The notes: a model not told the origin generated them from the letters alone. A stretch of DNA of 64,000 nt from Rhizobium rhizogenes NBRC 13257 (GCF_000696095.1 NZ_BAYX01000002.1:124001-188000); one strand, 5' to 3'; shown: positions 22,764 to 32,404, counted from the stretch's first letter. Numbers and translations: made by a program.

Positions 22764-24053
22764 TCACGCCGTCCACTGGCTGATGTCGTCGCGCTCGCCG
22801 ATCAGGGCGAGACCGTGGGCGATCGAAAGCAATTCGCCGCCGGTCTCGATCCGCTCTTGACCGAAGCGCTCCGTGAAGATGCGGCGCACCGCCGGCACGA
22901 AGGAGGTGCCGCCGGTGAGGAACACCTTGTCGATGGTGTCGGGAGACGTGTTGGTCCTGGTCAGCACGTCATCCAGCGCGCCCTCGATGCGGGTGAGATC
23001 GTCGCCGATCCAGCGCTCGAAATCGGCGCGGCGCACCGTCTTGTGGCCAGCCTTGCCGAGCGGCGGGAAATTGAATTCTGCCTCCTCTTCGGCCGACAAC
23101 GCCATCTTCGTCGCCGACACCGCTTGATAGAGCGGATAGCCCTCGTCATGCTCGACGAGATCGATGAAGGTTTCCAGCTTGTCCGGCTCCATGCTGCTGC
23201 GCACCAGCTTCTTCAGGTCGGCATATTCGCGCGAGGTCTTGAAGATCGAAAGCTGGTTCCAGCGGCCGAAATTGGCGTAGTAGGAGGTGGGCACTTCCAG
23301 CAGCTTGTCGAAGCTCTTGAAGTAGCTGCCCTTGCCGATCTCCGGCGAGACGATGTTGTCGATCATCCTGAAGTCGAAATGGTCGCCGGCGATGCCGACG
23401 CCGGAATGGCCGATGGGGGTCGCCGTCAGCCGGCCGGCATGGCTCTCGAAGCGGATCAGCGAATAGTCCGTCGTGCCGCCGCCGAAATCGGCGACCAGCA
23501 CGGTCGCATCCGTCTTCAGATGCTGGGCGAAGTAAAAGGCGGCTGCCACCGGCTCGTAGACATAATGGATCTCGGGAAAGCCGAAGCGCGATAGCGCCTC
23601 GTTGTAGCGTGCGGTGGCAAGCTCCGGATCAGGATTGGCGCCGGCGAAATGCACTGGCCGGCCCGCAACAATGCGGCTGACCTCCGCCGGCCAGCCATCG
23701 CCGGCATAGGCGCGCAGGCGGCGCACGAAGATCTCCATCAGATCCTCGAACGTATGGCGCTTGGCATAGATCAGCGTGCCCTGGAAGAGCGCGCTGGCGG
23801 CAAAGGTCTTGATCGATTGCAGAAAGCGACAGTCGCCGGGATTGTCGATGAACTGCCGGATGGCGGCATGCCCGGCCTCGACCTTCAGGGCCGCAGCACC
23901 CAATCCCGGATCTTTCATGAAAGACAGTGCGGTACGCATGCTGTCCGCCGTGCCGGCCGCACTGGTGAAGGCGACCGATTGCGTCGCCGGACCGTCGGCC
24001 AGAGCCAGAACCGTATTCGTTGTGCCGAAGTCAAGACCAAGCGCCCGAGCCAT
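22764..24053 (-). CDS. Hsp70-family ATPase without substrate-binding domain (YegD-like)
   Basis: A 429-residue actin/Hsp70-fold protein. Phosphate 1 loop DFGTTNT at residues 8-14, phosphate 2 region VADFGGGTTDYSLI at about 190-203, and adenosine motif VFLTGGTSFVPAV near 385-397. The chain ends after the ATPase core, so there is no peptide-binding domain of the DnaK type; this matches the YegD subgroup, whose role is unsettled. The start ATG has AGAAGGGAG upstream. The 243-base leader gap holds a GC-rich hairpin at 24115-24144 and the RND gene terminator. Confidence 0.88.
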   Translation of the reverse strand: MARALGLDFGTTNTVLALADGPATQSVAFTSAAGTADSMRTALSFMKDPGLGAAALKVEAGHAAIRQFIDNPGDCRFLQSIKTFAASALFQGTLIYAKRHTFEDLMEIFVRRLRAYAGDGWPAEVSRIVAGRPVHFAGANPDPELATARYNEALSRFGFPEIHYVYEPVAAAFYFAQHLKTDATVLVADFGGGTTDYSLIRFESHAGRLTATPIGHSGVGIAGDHFDFRMIDNIVSPEIGKGSYFKSFDKLLEVPTSYYANFGRWNQLSIFKTSREYADLKKLVRSSMEPDKLETFIDLVEHDEGYPLYQAVSATKMALSAEEEAEFNFPPLGKAGHKTVRRADFERWIGDDLTRIEGALDDVLTRTNTSPDTIDKVFLTGGTSFVPAVRRIFTERFGQERIETGGELLSIAHGLALIGERDDISQWTA

Positions 24054-24114
24054 GCCCGCACTCCCTTCTGTCGAAATTTTATGGAATGGGACCGATGCCC
24101 CTCATGGAACGCGA

Positions 24115-24144
24115 GACGCGCCCCTGTCTGAAAGAGGGCGCGTC
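24115..24144. other. GC-rich 9-bp hairpin upstream of the Hsp70-like gene
   Basis: GACGCGCCC (24115-24123) pairs perfectly with GGGCGCGTC (24136-24144). It lies 62-91 bases before the Hsp70-like start. No T run follows on either strand, so it is not a clear terminator; it could be a leader structure. Confidence 0.4.
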
Positions 24145-24267
24145 ATGGCATGGCTGGATAGCAAGCGCAAGACTGGAAGGAGGATTTATTTGGGTGGGAT
24201 CCGATCCGGAAACGGCCTTGCGCTTTTCGCCGCGCCGTCCTTGAGTTCGAGACCGCGCCAAAGCGAA

Positions 24268-24290
24268 ACGGGCGCCCTCTCGGCGCCCGT
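24268..24290 (-). terminator. Intrinsic terminator of the RND efflux operon
   Basis: ACGGGCGCC/GGCGCCCGT with a 5-base loop, six bases after the RND permease stop on the minus strand, followed by TTTCGCTTT. Confidence 0.8.
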
Positions 24291-24296
24291 TATCTA

Positions 24297-27200
24297 TCAC
24301 TCGGCCGCGATGGCGGTCGGCGTTTCCTCTTCGTGCGGCGGTTTTTCCTTGCGCTTGCCGAGGCGGCCGACGAAGTCGTTCAGGCGGTTCATCTCGAGGA
24401 AGATGACCGGCGTGATGAACAGCGTCAGGATCTGCGAGACGACGAGACCACCGACGACGGCGATACCGAGCGGCTGGCGAAGCTCCGAGCTGGCGCCGCC
24501 GCCGACGGCGATCGGCAGCGCGCCGAGCAGGGCGCAGAAGGTCGTCATCATGATCGGACGGAAACGGCGCACGCAGGCTTCATGGATCGCTTCCGCGGGC
24601 GATATGCCGCTGGTCGATCGAAGCGTTTCCAGCGCCACGTCGATCATCATGATCGCGTTCTTCTTGACGATACCGATCAGCATCAAGAGGCCGATGAGTG
24701 CGATGATCGACAGGTCGAAGCCGAAAAGCTTCAGGGCGAGCAGCGCGCCGAGGGCGGCGGCCGGCAGACCGGAAAGGATGGTCAGCGGGTGGATGAAGCT
24801 TTCATAGAGAACGCCGAGCACCACATAGATCGTCAGCACGGCGGCAAGGATCAGGTAAGGCGTGCTGCCCTGCGACTGCTGGAAGATCTGGGCGGTGCCG
24901 CCGTAGGACGTGAAGACGTCCGCCGGCACATTGAGATCCTTCTTGATCTGTTCGATCTGAGCGGTGGCGTCGCCGAGTGCTTCGCCGGCCGGCAGGTTGA
25001 AGGACACGGTGGTCGAAACGAGCTGTCCGGTCTGGTTGATGGTGACCGGACCTGTCGTGCGTTCGACATGCGCGAAGTTCGACAGCGGAACGAGAGCGCC
25101 GCTTGCCGAGGCGATCTGGATCTCCTGAAGCTTCTGGTCATCCCAGGGCTTGCTGGTGTCGAACTCGACGATGACGTCGTAGCTATCGCCCGTGGATTGG
25201 ATCTGAGCGGCTTCGTAGCTGCTGAAAGCCTCTTCCAGCGTGGTGCGCAACTGGTTGTTATTGATGCCGTAGGCCGCCGCCTTTTCGGTATCGACGACGA
25301 TATTGGCTTGAAGCGCATTATTCTGCTCGTCCGACGTCACGTCGGTAAAGCGCGGATCGCGCCGCATGCTGTCTTCGATCTTGTTGGCCCAGAGGTTGGT
25401 CTGGTCGGCACTCAACGCCTGGACGACGAGCTGATACTGGCTGGCCGTCTGGCGGCCGCCGAAGCGCAGGCTCTGCTGTGGCGTGATGAAGGCCTTGATA
25501 CCGGCGATCTTGCCGATGCTGGCGCGCAGTTCACGCAACGTCGTATCCAGGGGCTCACGCTGATCCTTCGGCTTCAACTCGACGAACATCGTGCCGTTGT
25601 TCAACGGCTGGCGCGCATTGCCGCCGACGATCGACATGACATGCGCAACGGCGGGGTTCTGCTTGATGGCCGCTGCCGCCTGATTCTGCAGATCGCGCAT
25701 GGCCGTATAGGAAATGTCCTGACGGGCCTGGGTGGATATCTGCAGGCGGCCGATATCTTCCTGCGGGAAGAAGCTCGCCGGCAGCACCATGAACAGGTAC
25801 ACGGAGAGACCGATCGAGCCGGCAAAGCAGAGAAGAACGATGCCACGGTTGCGCAGACACCAGGCGACACCCCTGTCGTAGCCGCGCTGGACCCAGTCGA
25901 AGCCGATATTGAAGAGGCGGACCGGCAGCGGTGGCGGGCGGTGGTCGTTGGAAAGCCGGGAGCTGAGCATCGGCGTGACGGTCAGGGAAACGATCGCCGA
26001 CGACACGATGGCGATGGCGACCACCATACCGAATTCGTTGAAGATACGACCGACCACGCCGCCCATCAGCAGGATCGGAATGAAGACGGCGATCAGCGAG
26101 ATCGACATCGAGATGATGGTGTAGCTGACTTCCGCCGAGCCCTTGATCGCCGCCTGCAGCACCGGCATGCCTTCTTCGACGTGCCGCAATATGTTTTCAA
26201 GCATGACGATGGCGTCGTCGACCACAAGGCCCACCGCGAGCGTCAATCCTAGCAGTGAGATGTTATCGACGCTGTATCCGAGCACATACATCATGCCGAA
26301 TGTCGCGATCAGCGATAGCGGCACGGCAAGACCCGGAATGATCGTTGCCATCAGCTTGCCGGTAAAGAGATAGATGACCAGGACGACAAGGCTGATCGTC
26401 AGCATCAGCGTGAATTTGACGTCGGCGATGGCATCGCGGATCGGCTGTGCCGAATCGTTCATGATGCTCGTCTTCACCGAAGCCGGGATTTCAGCGTGCA
26501 ACTGCGGCAGCTTGGCATTGATCGCATCGACCACGTCGACGGTGTTGGCGTCCGGCTGACGCTGGACGGCGAGAATGATCGCCCGCTTGCCGTCATACCA
26601 GGAGCCCGTATTGGTATTTTCCACACTGTCCTGGACGTCGGCGACATCGCTCAGATGGATCGGCGCCCCATTGGGGTTGGCGATGACCAGCGTGCGGAAC
26701 TGCTGGGCGTTGAGCAGCTGCGTGTTGGCGTTGACCGTCATGCTCTGCGATTTGTTCTGCAGAGTGCCGATTGGAACTTGGCTGTTGGCGTTGGCAAGCG
26801 CGGTGTTGACGGTATCGATACCGATGCCGCGGTCCTGCAGCTTGCTCGGATCGACTTCGACACGCACGGCATAGGTCTGCGCGCCATAGACGGTCACCTG
26901 GGCGACACCGGAAATGGTCGACAGCGACGGCGAGATGATGTCTTCGGCGATTTCATCGAGTTTGCTGCGCGGCATCGTATCGCTTTGTACGGCCAGAAGC
27001 AGGATCGGCGCATCGGCCGGGTTGGTCTTGCGATAGCTCGGCGGCACGGTCAGATTGTCGGGCAACTGGCGCGTCGCATTCGAGATTGCCGCCTGGACGT
27101 CTGCGGCGGCCGCATCGATATCGCGGCTGAGGTCGAACTGCAGAACGATGCTCGTATTGCCGAGCGAGTTCGTCGACGAGATTTCACTGATGCCGGGGAT

Positions 27201-27416
27201 AGTTTCGAACTGTTTGATCAGCGGCGTCGAAACCGAGGTCGCCATCGTTTGCGGGGAGGCGCCGGTCAGCTGAGCGGTAACGTTGACGGTGGGAAAGTCG
27301 ACCTGGGGCAGGGCCGCCACGGGCACGAGCTGATAGCCGGCCAAGCCGGCCATGACTACACCCAGGGCCAGAAGTGTCGTCGCAACCGGCCGTTGGATAC
27401 AGAAATTGGGTATCAT
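24297..27416 (-). CDS. RND multidrug efflux permease (HAE1, MdtB/MdtC-like)
   Basis: A 1039-residue inner-membrane pump subunit of the AcrB/MdtBC superfamily that exports small hydrophobic compounds using proton flow. It has 12 membrane helices with two large periplasmic loops (after helices 1 and 7), the N-terminal signature (RPVATTLLALGVV) and the proton-relay Asp pair in helix 4 (GLTLAVGLVVDDAIVMLENI near 390-410). Start overlaps the fusion-protein stop (ATGA). No outer-membrane channel gene is adjacent, so it probably uses a TolC-like channel encoded elsewhere. Confidence 0.95.
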   Translation of the reverse strand: MIPNFCIQRPVATTLLALGVVMAGLAGYQLVPVAALPQVDFPTVNVTAQLTGASPQTMATSVSTPLIKQFETIPGISEISSTNSLGNTSIVLQFDLSRDIDAAAADVQAAISNATRQLPDNLTVPPSYRKTNPADAPILLLAVQSDTMPRSKLDEIAEDIISPSLSTISGVAQVTVYGAQTYAVRVEVDPSKLQDRGIGIDTVNTALANANSQVPIGTLQNKSQSMTVNANTQLLNAQQFRTLVIANPNGAPIHLSDVADVQDSVENTNTGSWYDGKRAIILAVQRQPDANTVDVVDAINAKLPQLHAEIPASVKTSIMNDSAQPIRDAIADVKFTLMLTISLVVLVIYLFTGKLMATIIPGLAVPLSLIATFGMMYVLGYSVDNISLLGLTLAVGLVVDDAIVMLENILRHVEEGMPVLQAAIKGSAEVSYTIISMSISLIAVFIPILLMGGVVGRIFNEFGMVVAIAIVSSAIVSLTVTPMLSSRLSNDHRPPPLPVRLFNIGFDWVQRGYDRGVAWCLRNRGIVLLCFAGSIGLSVYLFMVLPASFFPQEDIGRLQISTQARQDISYTAMRDLQNQAAAAIKQNPAVAHVMSIVGGNARQPLNNGTMFVELKPKDQREPLDTTLRELRASIGKIAGIKAFITPQQSLRFGGRQTASQYQLVVQALSADQTNLWANKIEDSMRRDPRFTDVTSDEQNNALQANIVVDTEKAAAYGINNNQLRTTLEEAFSSYEAAQIQSTGDSYDVIVEFDTSKPWDDQKLQEIQIASASGALVPLSNFAHVERTTGPVTINQTGQLVSTTVSFNLPAGEALGDATAQIEQIKKDLNVPADVFTSYGGTAQIFQQSQGSTPYLILAAVLTIYVVLGVLYESFIHPLTILSGLPAAALGALLALKLFGFDLSIIALIGLLMLIGIVKKNAIMMIDVALETLRSTSGISPAEAIHEACVRRFRPIMMTTFCALLGALPIAVGGGASSELRQPLGIAVVGGLVVSQILTLFITPVIFLEMNRLNDFVGRLGKRKEKPPHEEETPTAIAAE

Positions 27417-28657
27417 TGCTGTGCTCCAACCGTGATCGTTTCGGTTTTCTGACCCGACTCGCCGTCGGCCGAGGCGACATTCTGAGATTTGCCGTCGTTG
27501 AACTGTTCGACAACGCTCTGACCGTCGTTGAGCTGCACCTGGCCTTCGACCACCACATGGTCGCCTTCTGAAAGACCCGTGGCGACGGCGGTGAAGCCTC
27601 CGTTCTGGCGGGCGACGGTGACCGGAGTCATATGAACCTTATTGTCCTTGACGACGAAGGCGTAGAAGCCCTCGGCACCGGGGCTGACTGCGACCGTGGG
27701 CGCGACGATGACTGGTTGGCTGTCGTTGAAATGCACGACGATATTGACCGACTGGCCGGGCCAGATTGCGCCATTGGCATTGTCGAACTTCGCCTTGGCG
27801 AGGATGGTGCCGGACGCGGCGTCGACCTGGTTGTCATAAAAGCTCATCGCGCCCTGGCGCGACTTGCCTTGCTCCGACCGGGGAACGGTGCTGACCGGCA
27901 CGGATCCGGTCTTCATCGCTTCTTCCAGTTCGCGAAGATGGCTCTCCTGCAGATGGAACTTGACGTAGATCGGATCGTACTGCGCGATCGATACGATCGC
28001 CGTGCCGGGGCTCACATAGGCGCCGACGCTGAGAGCGACGTCGCCAAGGCGGCCGTTGTAGGGCGCGCGGATCTGGGTGTTCTCGAGCAGGACCTGATCG
28101 GAGGCGAGCTGCGCCTTGTCGCCGTTGACCGTCGCCACCGCGGTATCGCGCGCCGCAACGGCCTGGTCCAATGTCTGCTGCGTGCCGGCGCCGTTCAACA
28201 GGCTCTTGGCGCGGGTGAGGGCGGATTCGGCTTGGGTCAGGGTTGCCTGATCCTTGGCCAGCGTCGCCTGGTCCTTGTCGACCGAGGCCTGGGCCGTGCG
28301 CGGATCGAGCTTGGCGATCAGATCGCCGGCTTTGACCATGGCACCGTCCTGGGCTTCGATCGAAACGATGATGCCAGATTCCTGTGCGGCGATCGTCGTC
28401 GTATCCTGCGCATCGGCCCAGCCGGTGGCGGTAACATCGTTGGCCAACGTCGTTTTCGTGACCGCCACGGTCTTGACGACCTGGGCGGCGGCCTGGCGTT
28501 TGCCATGGCCGCCGGCATCCGCCGTCTTGGCGCTGTCCTCGGTTTTGGCGGATGCCTTGTCGACGAAAGCGGACATAAAGGGAATACGGTCGCGGTAATT
28601 CCATATTGCAAAGGCGGCAATAACGAGAAAGCCGAGAGAGAGCCAGAATTTCTTCAT
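27413..28657 (-). CDS. RND efflux membrane fusion protein
   Basis: A 414-residue periplasmic adaptor, anchored by an N-terminal helix (MKKFWLSLGFLVIAAFAIWNY). It has a split lipoyl domain (ESGIIVSIEAQDGAMVKAGD, later QIRAPYNGRLGDV), an alpha hairpin with heptad-like Ala/Leu/Gln repeats, a beta-barrel domain, and a Ser/Gln-rich tail. It couples the permease to an outer-membrane channel. I chose ATG 28657, directly before the anchor; an in-frame TTG at 28745-28747 behind GAGGAG would add 30 residues. First gene of the two-gene operon. Confidence 0.93.
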   Translation of the reverse strand: MKKFWLSLGFLVIAAFAIWNYRDRIPFMSAFVDKASAKTEDSAKTADAGGHGKRQAAAQVVKTVAVTKTTLANDVTATGWADAQDTTTIAAQESGIIVSIEAQDGAMVKAGDLIAKLDPRTAQASVDKDQATLAKDQATLTQAESALTRAKSLLNGAGTQQTLDQAVAARDTAVATVNGDKAQLASDQVLLENTQIRAPYNGRLGDVALSVGAYVSPGTAIVSIAQYDPIYVKFHLQESHLRELEEAMKTGSVPVSTVPRSEQGKSRQGAMSFYDNQVDAASGTILAKAKFDNANGAIWPGQSVNIVVHFNDSQPVIVAPTVAVSPGAEGFYAFVVKDNKVHMTPVTVARQNGGFTAVATGLSEGDHVVVEGQVQLNDGQSVVEQFNDGKSQNVASADGESGQKTETITVGAQQ

Positions 28658-29083
28658 ATTTAAGAACCGGTCGAGGCGAGTTGCGGGAAATGCGATGACT
28701 TCGAAGTGGATTTGTTGCGGCGCAAACAAAGATGGGTTTCGCTGCAACTCCTCACATCGCCGTTACCGCTAACGTTCGGTTATTCTGTCCCTATAACGCG
28801 AATTCATGAACGCCATTCCGCCGCAATTTACCACAGTTCGCGGTGGTGAAAAATTAAAGCTTGGAAAGCTTTGCCGGCACGACGCTTCTCGCAGCGCAGC
28901 AAATGATCGAAATGACTATTTTTTGATTGCCGCCATGTAATAAAACTGAGGCGAAGCCGATTTTTGCTGGGTTTATCTTGAAGTGGCGAGTCCCGCCGCC
29001 ATGACGAGACTCGCTGTTACTCACGCAATTGTGTTGCCTTTGGTGGTTTCAGTCCGCCTCTTCTAGCGCGTGAAAGTTGTTAT
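28658..29083. other. Gap of about 426 bases upstream of the RND operon
   Basis: No supported gene. It should hold the RND operon promoter and the 3' end of the SDR transcript. A near match to the TGC-N3-GCA class (CGCAGCGCAGCA at 28890-28901) and a small ACCAC/GTGGT inverted repeat near 28831-28848 are the only marks seen. No regulator gene adjoins the pump. Confidence 0.4.
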
Positions 29084-29872
29084 TTAGAGCGACCGCGCCG
29101 CGCCGCCGTCGCAGCGGATCATCGAACCGGTCACATAGCTTGCGGGTTCGCTGCAGAGGAAGGCTGCGGTGGCGGCGAATTCCTCGACGCGGCCGTAGCG
29201 GCCGGCGGGGATGCGCTGTTGCCGCTCGGCACTGATGTCCTCCAGGCTTTTGCCGCTGCGTTTGGCCGCGGCATTATCGAGGTCGGCCAGCCGGTCGGTG
29301 GCGATGCTGCCCGGCAGCAGCATGTTGACGGTGATCCCATGCGCCGCCACTTCTGTCGCCAACGTCTTGCTCCATCCGGCAAGCGCGGGGCGCAGCGTGT
29401 TGGACAGAGCCAGATTGGAGAGCGGCTCGATGACGCCGGAGGAGGCAACGGTGAGGATACGCCCCCATCCTTGCGTCTTCATGCCTGGCAACAGCGTATT
29501 GGTGAGCGTGATGATCCGCGCCACCATGGACAGGAAATAAGTCTCCAGCCGCTCGGCGGTTATATCCTCCGTCGTCCCCGGCGTCGGCCCGCCGCTATTA
29601 TTGACGAGAATGTCGAGGCCGCCGAGCTTGTCGGTAACCGCCTTGCTGACGACGTCTACGAAGTTCTCGTCGTTGAGATCAGCCCAGATCCAGTCGGCCC
29701 GGCCTTTGCCTTCGGCATTGATGGCCTTACAATTAGCTTCCAGCCGTTCGCCGCTGCGGCCGCAAAGCAGGACATTGACTCCTTCACGCGCCAACGCCAC
29801 TGCGATGCCGTGACCCAATCCCTTGGACGAGGCGAGAACCAGCGCCCGCTTACCCTTGATGCCGAGATCCAT
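29084..29872 (-). CDS. Atypical short-chain dehydrogenase/reductase lacking the YxxxK pair
   Basis: A 262-residue Rossmann-fold protein of the classical SDR length. Cofactor motif is ASSKGLGHGIA (near residues 14-24) in place of TGxxxGxG, and NNSGG replaces NNAG. The catalytic Ser is in VASSG, but where YSASK should stand the sequence is SNTLR (in LALSNTLRPALAGWSKT), so both Tyr and Lys are missing; Ser and Arg occupy the positions. The C-terminal ITVNMLLPGSIATDR and YVTGSMIRCDGG motifs are normal. Activity may be altered or lost. ATG 29872 is preferred over 29881 because AAGGA then sits eight bases upstream. Confidence 0.88.
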   Translation of the reverse strand: MDLGIKGKRALVLASSKGLGHGIAVALAREGVNVLLCGRSGERLEANCKAINAEGKGRADWIWADLNDENFVDVVSKAVTDKLGGLDILVNNSGGPTPGTTEDITAERLETYFLSMVARIITLTNTLLPGMKTQGWGRILTVASSGVIEPLSNLALSNTLRPALAGWSKTLATEVAAHGITVNMLLPGSIATDRLADLDNAAAKRSGKSLEDISAERQQRIPAGRYGRVEEFAATAAFLCSEPASYVTGSMIRCDGGAARSL

Positions 29873-29982
29873 CCTGTTCATCCTTCACAGTGTTTGAGTC
29901 TTTCAGGCGGAATTTATAGAGCGTCGCAAACTGCTTTTGAAAGTTGAATGCCAACAAACGACAGCGAAATACGGGTTAAAAT

Positions 29983-30003
29983 ATTGACGTTAACGTAAGC
30001 GTA
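29983..30003. promoter_or_regulatory. ACGT-repeat operator before the ETF-QO gene, LiuR-like
   Basis: TTGACGTTAACGTAAGCGTAA contains three ACGT/GCGT half sites spaced six bases, including the perfect palindrome ACGTTAACGT at 29987-29996. It is about 170 bases before the ETF-QO start. MerR-type LiuR regulators of branched-chain amino acid degradation bind ACGT-rich palindromes of this kind and often control ETF-QO genes. Assignment is inference. Confidence 0.4.
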
Positions 30004-30169
30004 ATTTAACGTGATTGCCGTGTTGGGTGAATTGGAGGATTGCCTGTCGCTTCCCGGCTCGACAATCCTCTCCCGTTTTGACAAGAGATAATCGAAATGG
30101 GGAAGACGCCCAAAGGGGACAAGGCCGCGCATCCGGTTCAATCGGAGCCTGGCCAATCGGAGAGAGTGA

Positions 30170-31834
30170 ATGACTGACGCCAGCGAGCTGCCTGAACGCG
30201 AGAGCATGGAATTCGACGTCGTGATTGTCGGGGCGGGACCTGCGGGCCTGTCGGCGGCGATCCGGCTGAAGCAGGTCAATCCGGACCTGACGGTCGTCGT
30301 GCTCGAGAAGGGCGCCGAGGTCGGCGCGCATATCCTGTCGGGCGCCGTCGTCGATCCTGTTGGTATCGATCGGCTGCTGCCTGGCTGGCGCGAGGAGGAG
30401 GGGCATCCCTTCAAGACCGAGGTGACGGCCGATCACTTCATGCTTCTGGGTCCCGCCGGTTCCATCCGCTTGCCGAATTTCGCCATGCCGCCGCTGATGA
30501 ACAATCACGGCAATTATATCGTCTCACTCGGCAATGTCTGTCGCTGGCTCGCCGAAAAGGCGGAGGCGCTGGGCGTCGATATCTATCCCGGCTTTGCCGC
30601 GACTGAAGTGCTCTATAATGACGACGGCGCCGTCATCGGTGTCGCCACCGGCGATATGGGCATCGAGAAGAATGGCGAGCCCGGCCCGAACTATACCCGC
30701 GGTATGGAGCTGCTCGGCAAATATGTGCTGATCGGCGAAGGTGTGCGCGGCTCGCTCGCCAAGCAGCTGATTGCCAAGTTCGATCTGTCCAGAGACCGCG
30801 AGCCGCAGAAGTTCGGCATCGGCATCAAGGAGCTCTGGCAGGTCAAGTCCGAGAACCACAAGCAGGGTCTCGTGCAGCACTCCTTCGGCTGGCCGCTCGG
30901 CATGAAGACCGGCGGCGGGTCCTTCCTCTATCATTTGGAAGACAATCTGGTTGCCGTCGGCTTCGTCGTGCACCTCAACTACAAGAACCCCTATCTCTAT
31001 CCCTTCGAGGAATTCCAGCGCTTCAAGACGCATCCGGCCATTCGCGGCACGTTTGAAGGCGGCAAGCGCATTTCCTATGGCGCCCGCGCCATCACCGAGG
31101 GCGGATATCAGTCGGTGCCGAAGCTGTCATTCCCCGGCGGGGCGCTGATCGGCTGTTCGGCCGGCTTCGTCAACGTGCCGCGCATCAAGGGCAGCCACAA
31201 TGCGGTGCTCTCGGGCATGCTGGCTGCCGACAAGATTGCAGACGCAATCGCCGCCGGCCGCGCCAATGACGAAGTCATCGAGATCGAGAACGAATGGCGC
31301 GCAAGCGACATCGGCAAGGATCTGAAGCGCGTGCGCAACGTCAAGCCGCTGTGGTCGAAGTTCGGCACGGCGGTCGGCGTGGCACTCGGCGGCCTCGACA
31401 TGTGGACGAACCAGCTCCTCGGCTTCTCTTTCTTCGGCACGCTGAAGCACGGCAAGACCGACGCCCAGTCGCTGGAGCCGGCGGCCAAGCACAAGAAGAT
31501 CGACTATCCGAAGCCGGACGGCGTCCTCACCTTCGATCGTCTCTCCTCGGTGTTCCTGTCGAACACCAATCATGAGGAAGACCAGCCGGTTCATCTCAAG
31601 GTCAAGGATATGGCGCTGCAGAGGAATTCGGAACACGATATCTTTGCCGGCCCCTCGACCCGCTACTGTCCGGCCGGCGTCTATGAATGGGTGGAGAAGG
31701 ACGGCGAGGAGACCTACGTCATCAACGCCCAGAACTGCGTCCACTGCAAGACCTGCGACATCAAGGATCCCAACCAGAACATCAACTGGGTCCCGCCGCA
31801 AGGCGGCGAGGGGCCGGTCTATCCGAATATGTGA
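30170..31834 (+). CDS. etfD: Electron transfer flavoprotein-ubiquinone oxidoreductase
   Basis: A 554-residue inner-membrane-associated flavo-iron-sulfur enzyme that passes electrons from reduced ETF (fatty acid and amino acid oxidation) to ubiquinone. FAD site VIVGAGPAGLSAAIRL at about 18-33; ubiquinone-binding central region; C-terminal 4Fe-4S ligands Cys500 (YCPAG), Cys523, Cys526 and Cys529 (CVHCKTC). Ends GGEGPVYPNM as in mitochondrial and alphaproteobacterial ETF-QO, longer than FixC. ATG 30170 follows GGAGAGAG. A GNAT gene follows after five bases. Confidence 0.97.
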   Translation: MTDASELPERESMEFDVVIVGAGPAGLSAAIRLKQVNPDLTVVVLEKGAEVGAHILSGAVVDPVGIDRLLPGWREEEGHPFKTEVTADHFMLLGPAGSIRLPNFAMPPLMNNHGNYIVSLGNVCRWLAEKAEALGVDIYPGFAATEVLYNDDGAVIGVATGDMGIEKNGEPGPNYTRGMELLGKYVLIGEGVRGSLAKQLIAKFDLSRDREPQKFGIGIKELWQVKSENHKQGLVQHSFGWPLGMKTGGGSFLYHLEDNLVAVGFVVHLNYKNPYLYPFEEFQRFKTHPAIRGTFEGGKRISYGARAITEGGYQSVPKLSFPGGALIGCSAGFVNVPRIKGSHNAVLSGMLAADKIADAIAAGRANDEVIEIENEWRASDIGKDLKRVRNVKPLWSKFGTAVGVALGGLDMWTNQLLGFSFFGTLKHGKTDAQSLEPAAKHKKIDYPKPDGVLTFDRLSSVFLSNTNHEEDQPVHLKVKDMALQRNSEHDIFAGPSTRYCPAGVYEWVEKDGEETYVINAQNCVHCKTCDIKDPNQNINWVPPQGGEGPVYPNM

Positions 31835-31839
31835 TCGGG

Positions 31840-32367
31840 ATGGAGGAGACCGGGCGGGATATCTACACGATACGCTTGGCTCGCCCGGCCGAACTGCACC
31901 TGCTGGCCGCCATCGAGGTGGACGCGTTTTGGGCACTGCACGATGCCGGCGCGGTTGCCTGCGAACCGACGTCCCTGCCGATCGATGTGCTCCGGCAATC
32001 CCTGGAGGCGGATCTGTTGTTCGTCGCAGCCGATGCGCTGGACCAGCCGTTCGGCTTCCTCGCAGGGATCGCGATGGCAGATGCTGTCCATATTGCCGAA
32101 ATCGATGTTATCCGGCATTGGCAGAAAAAGGGCGTCGGGCGTCGCTTGATGCAGGCTGCCGTCGAGACAGCGCGGGCGCGCGGCGCATCGGGTGTCACGC
32201 TGACGACGGACCGTCATGTCCCCTTCAACGCGCCATTCTATGCCTCGCTTGGCTTCCGCATATTGGATGATGGCGAGAGGTCTGCGGAGCTATCGCGGAT
32301 CCTGGAAAGGGAGGTCGAGCATGGCGCCGACCCGGCTCGCCGGGTTGCGATGGCGCTGTGGTTCTGA
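31840..32367 (+). CDS. GNAT-family N-acetyltransferase
   Basis: A 175-residue protein with the GNAT fold. The acetyl-CoA loop is IDVIRHWQKKGVGRRLM (about residues 88-104, Q/RxxGxG/A), followed by the helix and the FYASLGFRIL motif near 130-139. Substrate unknown. It begins five bases after the ETF-QO stop, and a GTG at 31831 overlapping that stop is an alternative start, so it is probably co-translated with ETF-QO. No functional link to electron transfer is obvious. Confidence 0.85.
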   Translation: MEETGRDIYTIRLARPAELHLLAAIEVDAFWALHDAGAVACEPTSLPIDVLRQSLEADLLFVAADALDQPFGFLAGIAMADAVHIAEIDVIRHWQKKGVGRRLMQAAVETARARGASGVTLTTDRHVPFNAPFYASLGFRILDDGERSAELSRILEREVEHGADPARRVAMALWF

Positions 32368-32404
32368 GTTAAGATAGTGCGGCAATTCCAAGGTACTTAA
32401 TGTC

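Noticed and set aside
24333..26252. Long open frame (639 codons) on the plus strand antisense to the RND permease
   Set aside because: It mirrors codon bias of the real gene, has a composition of Arg/Asp/Gln repeats with no domain, and the minus-strand RND protein is beyond doubt.
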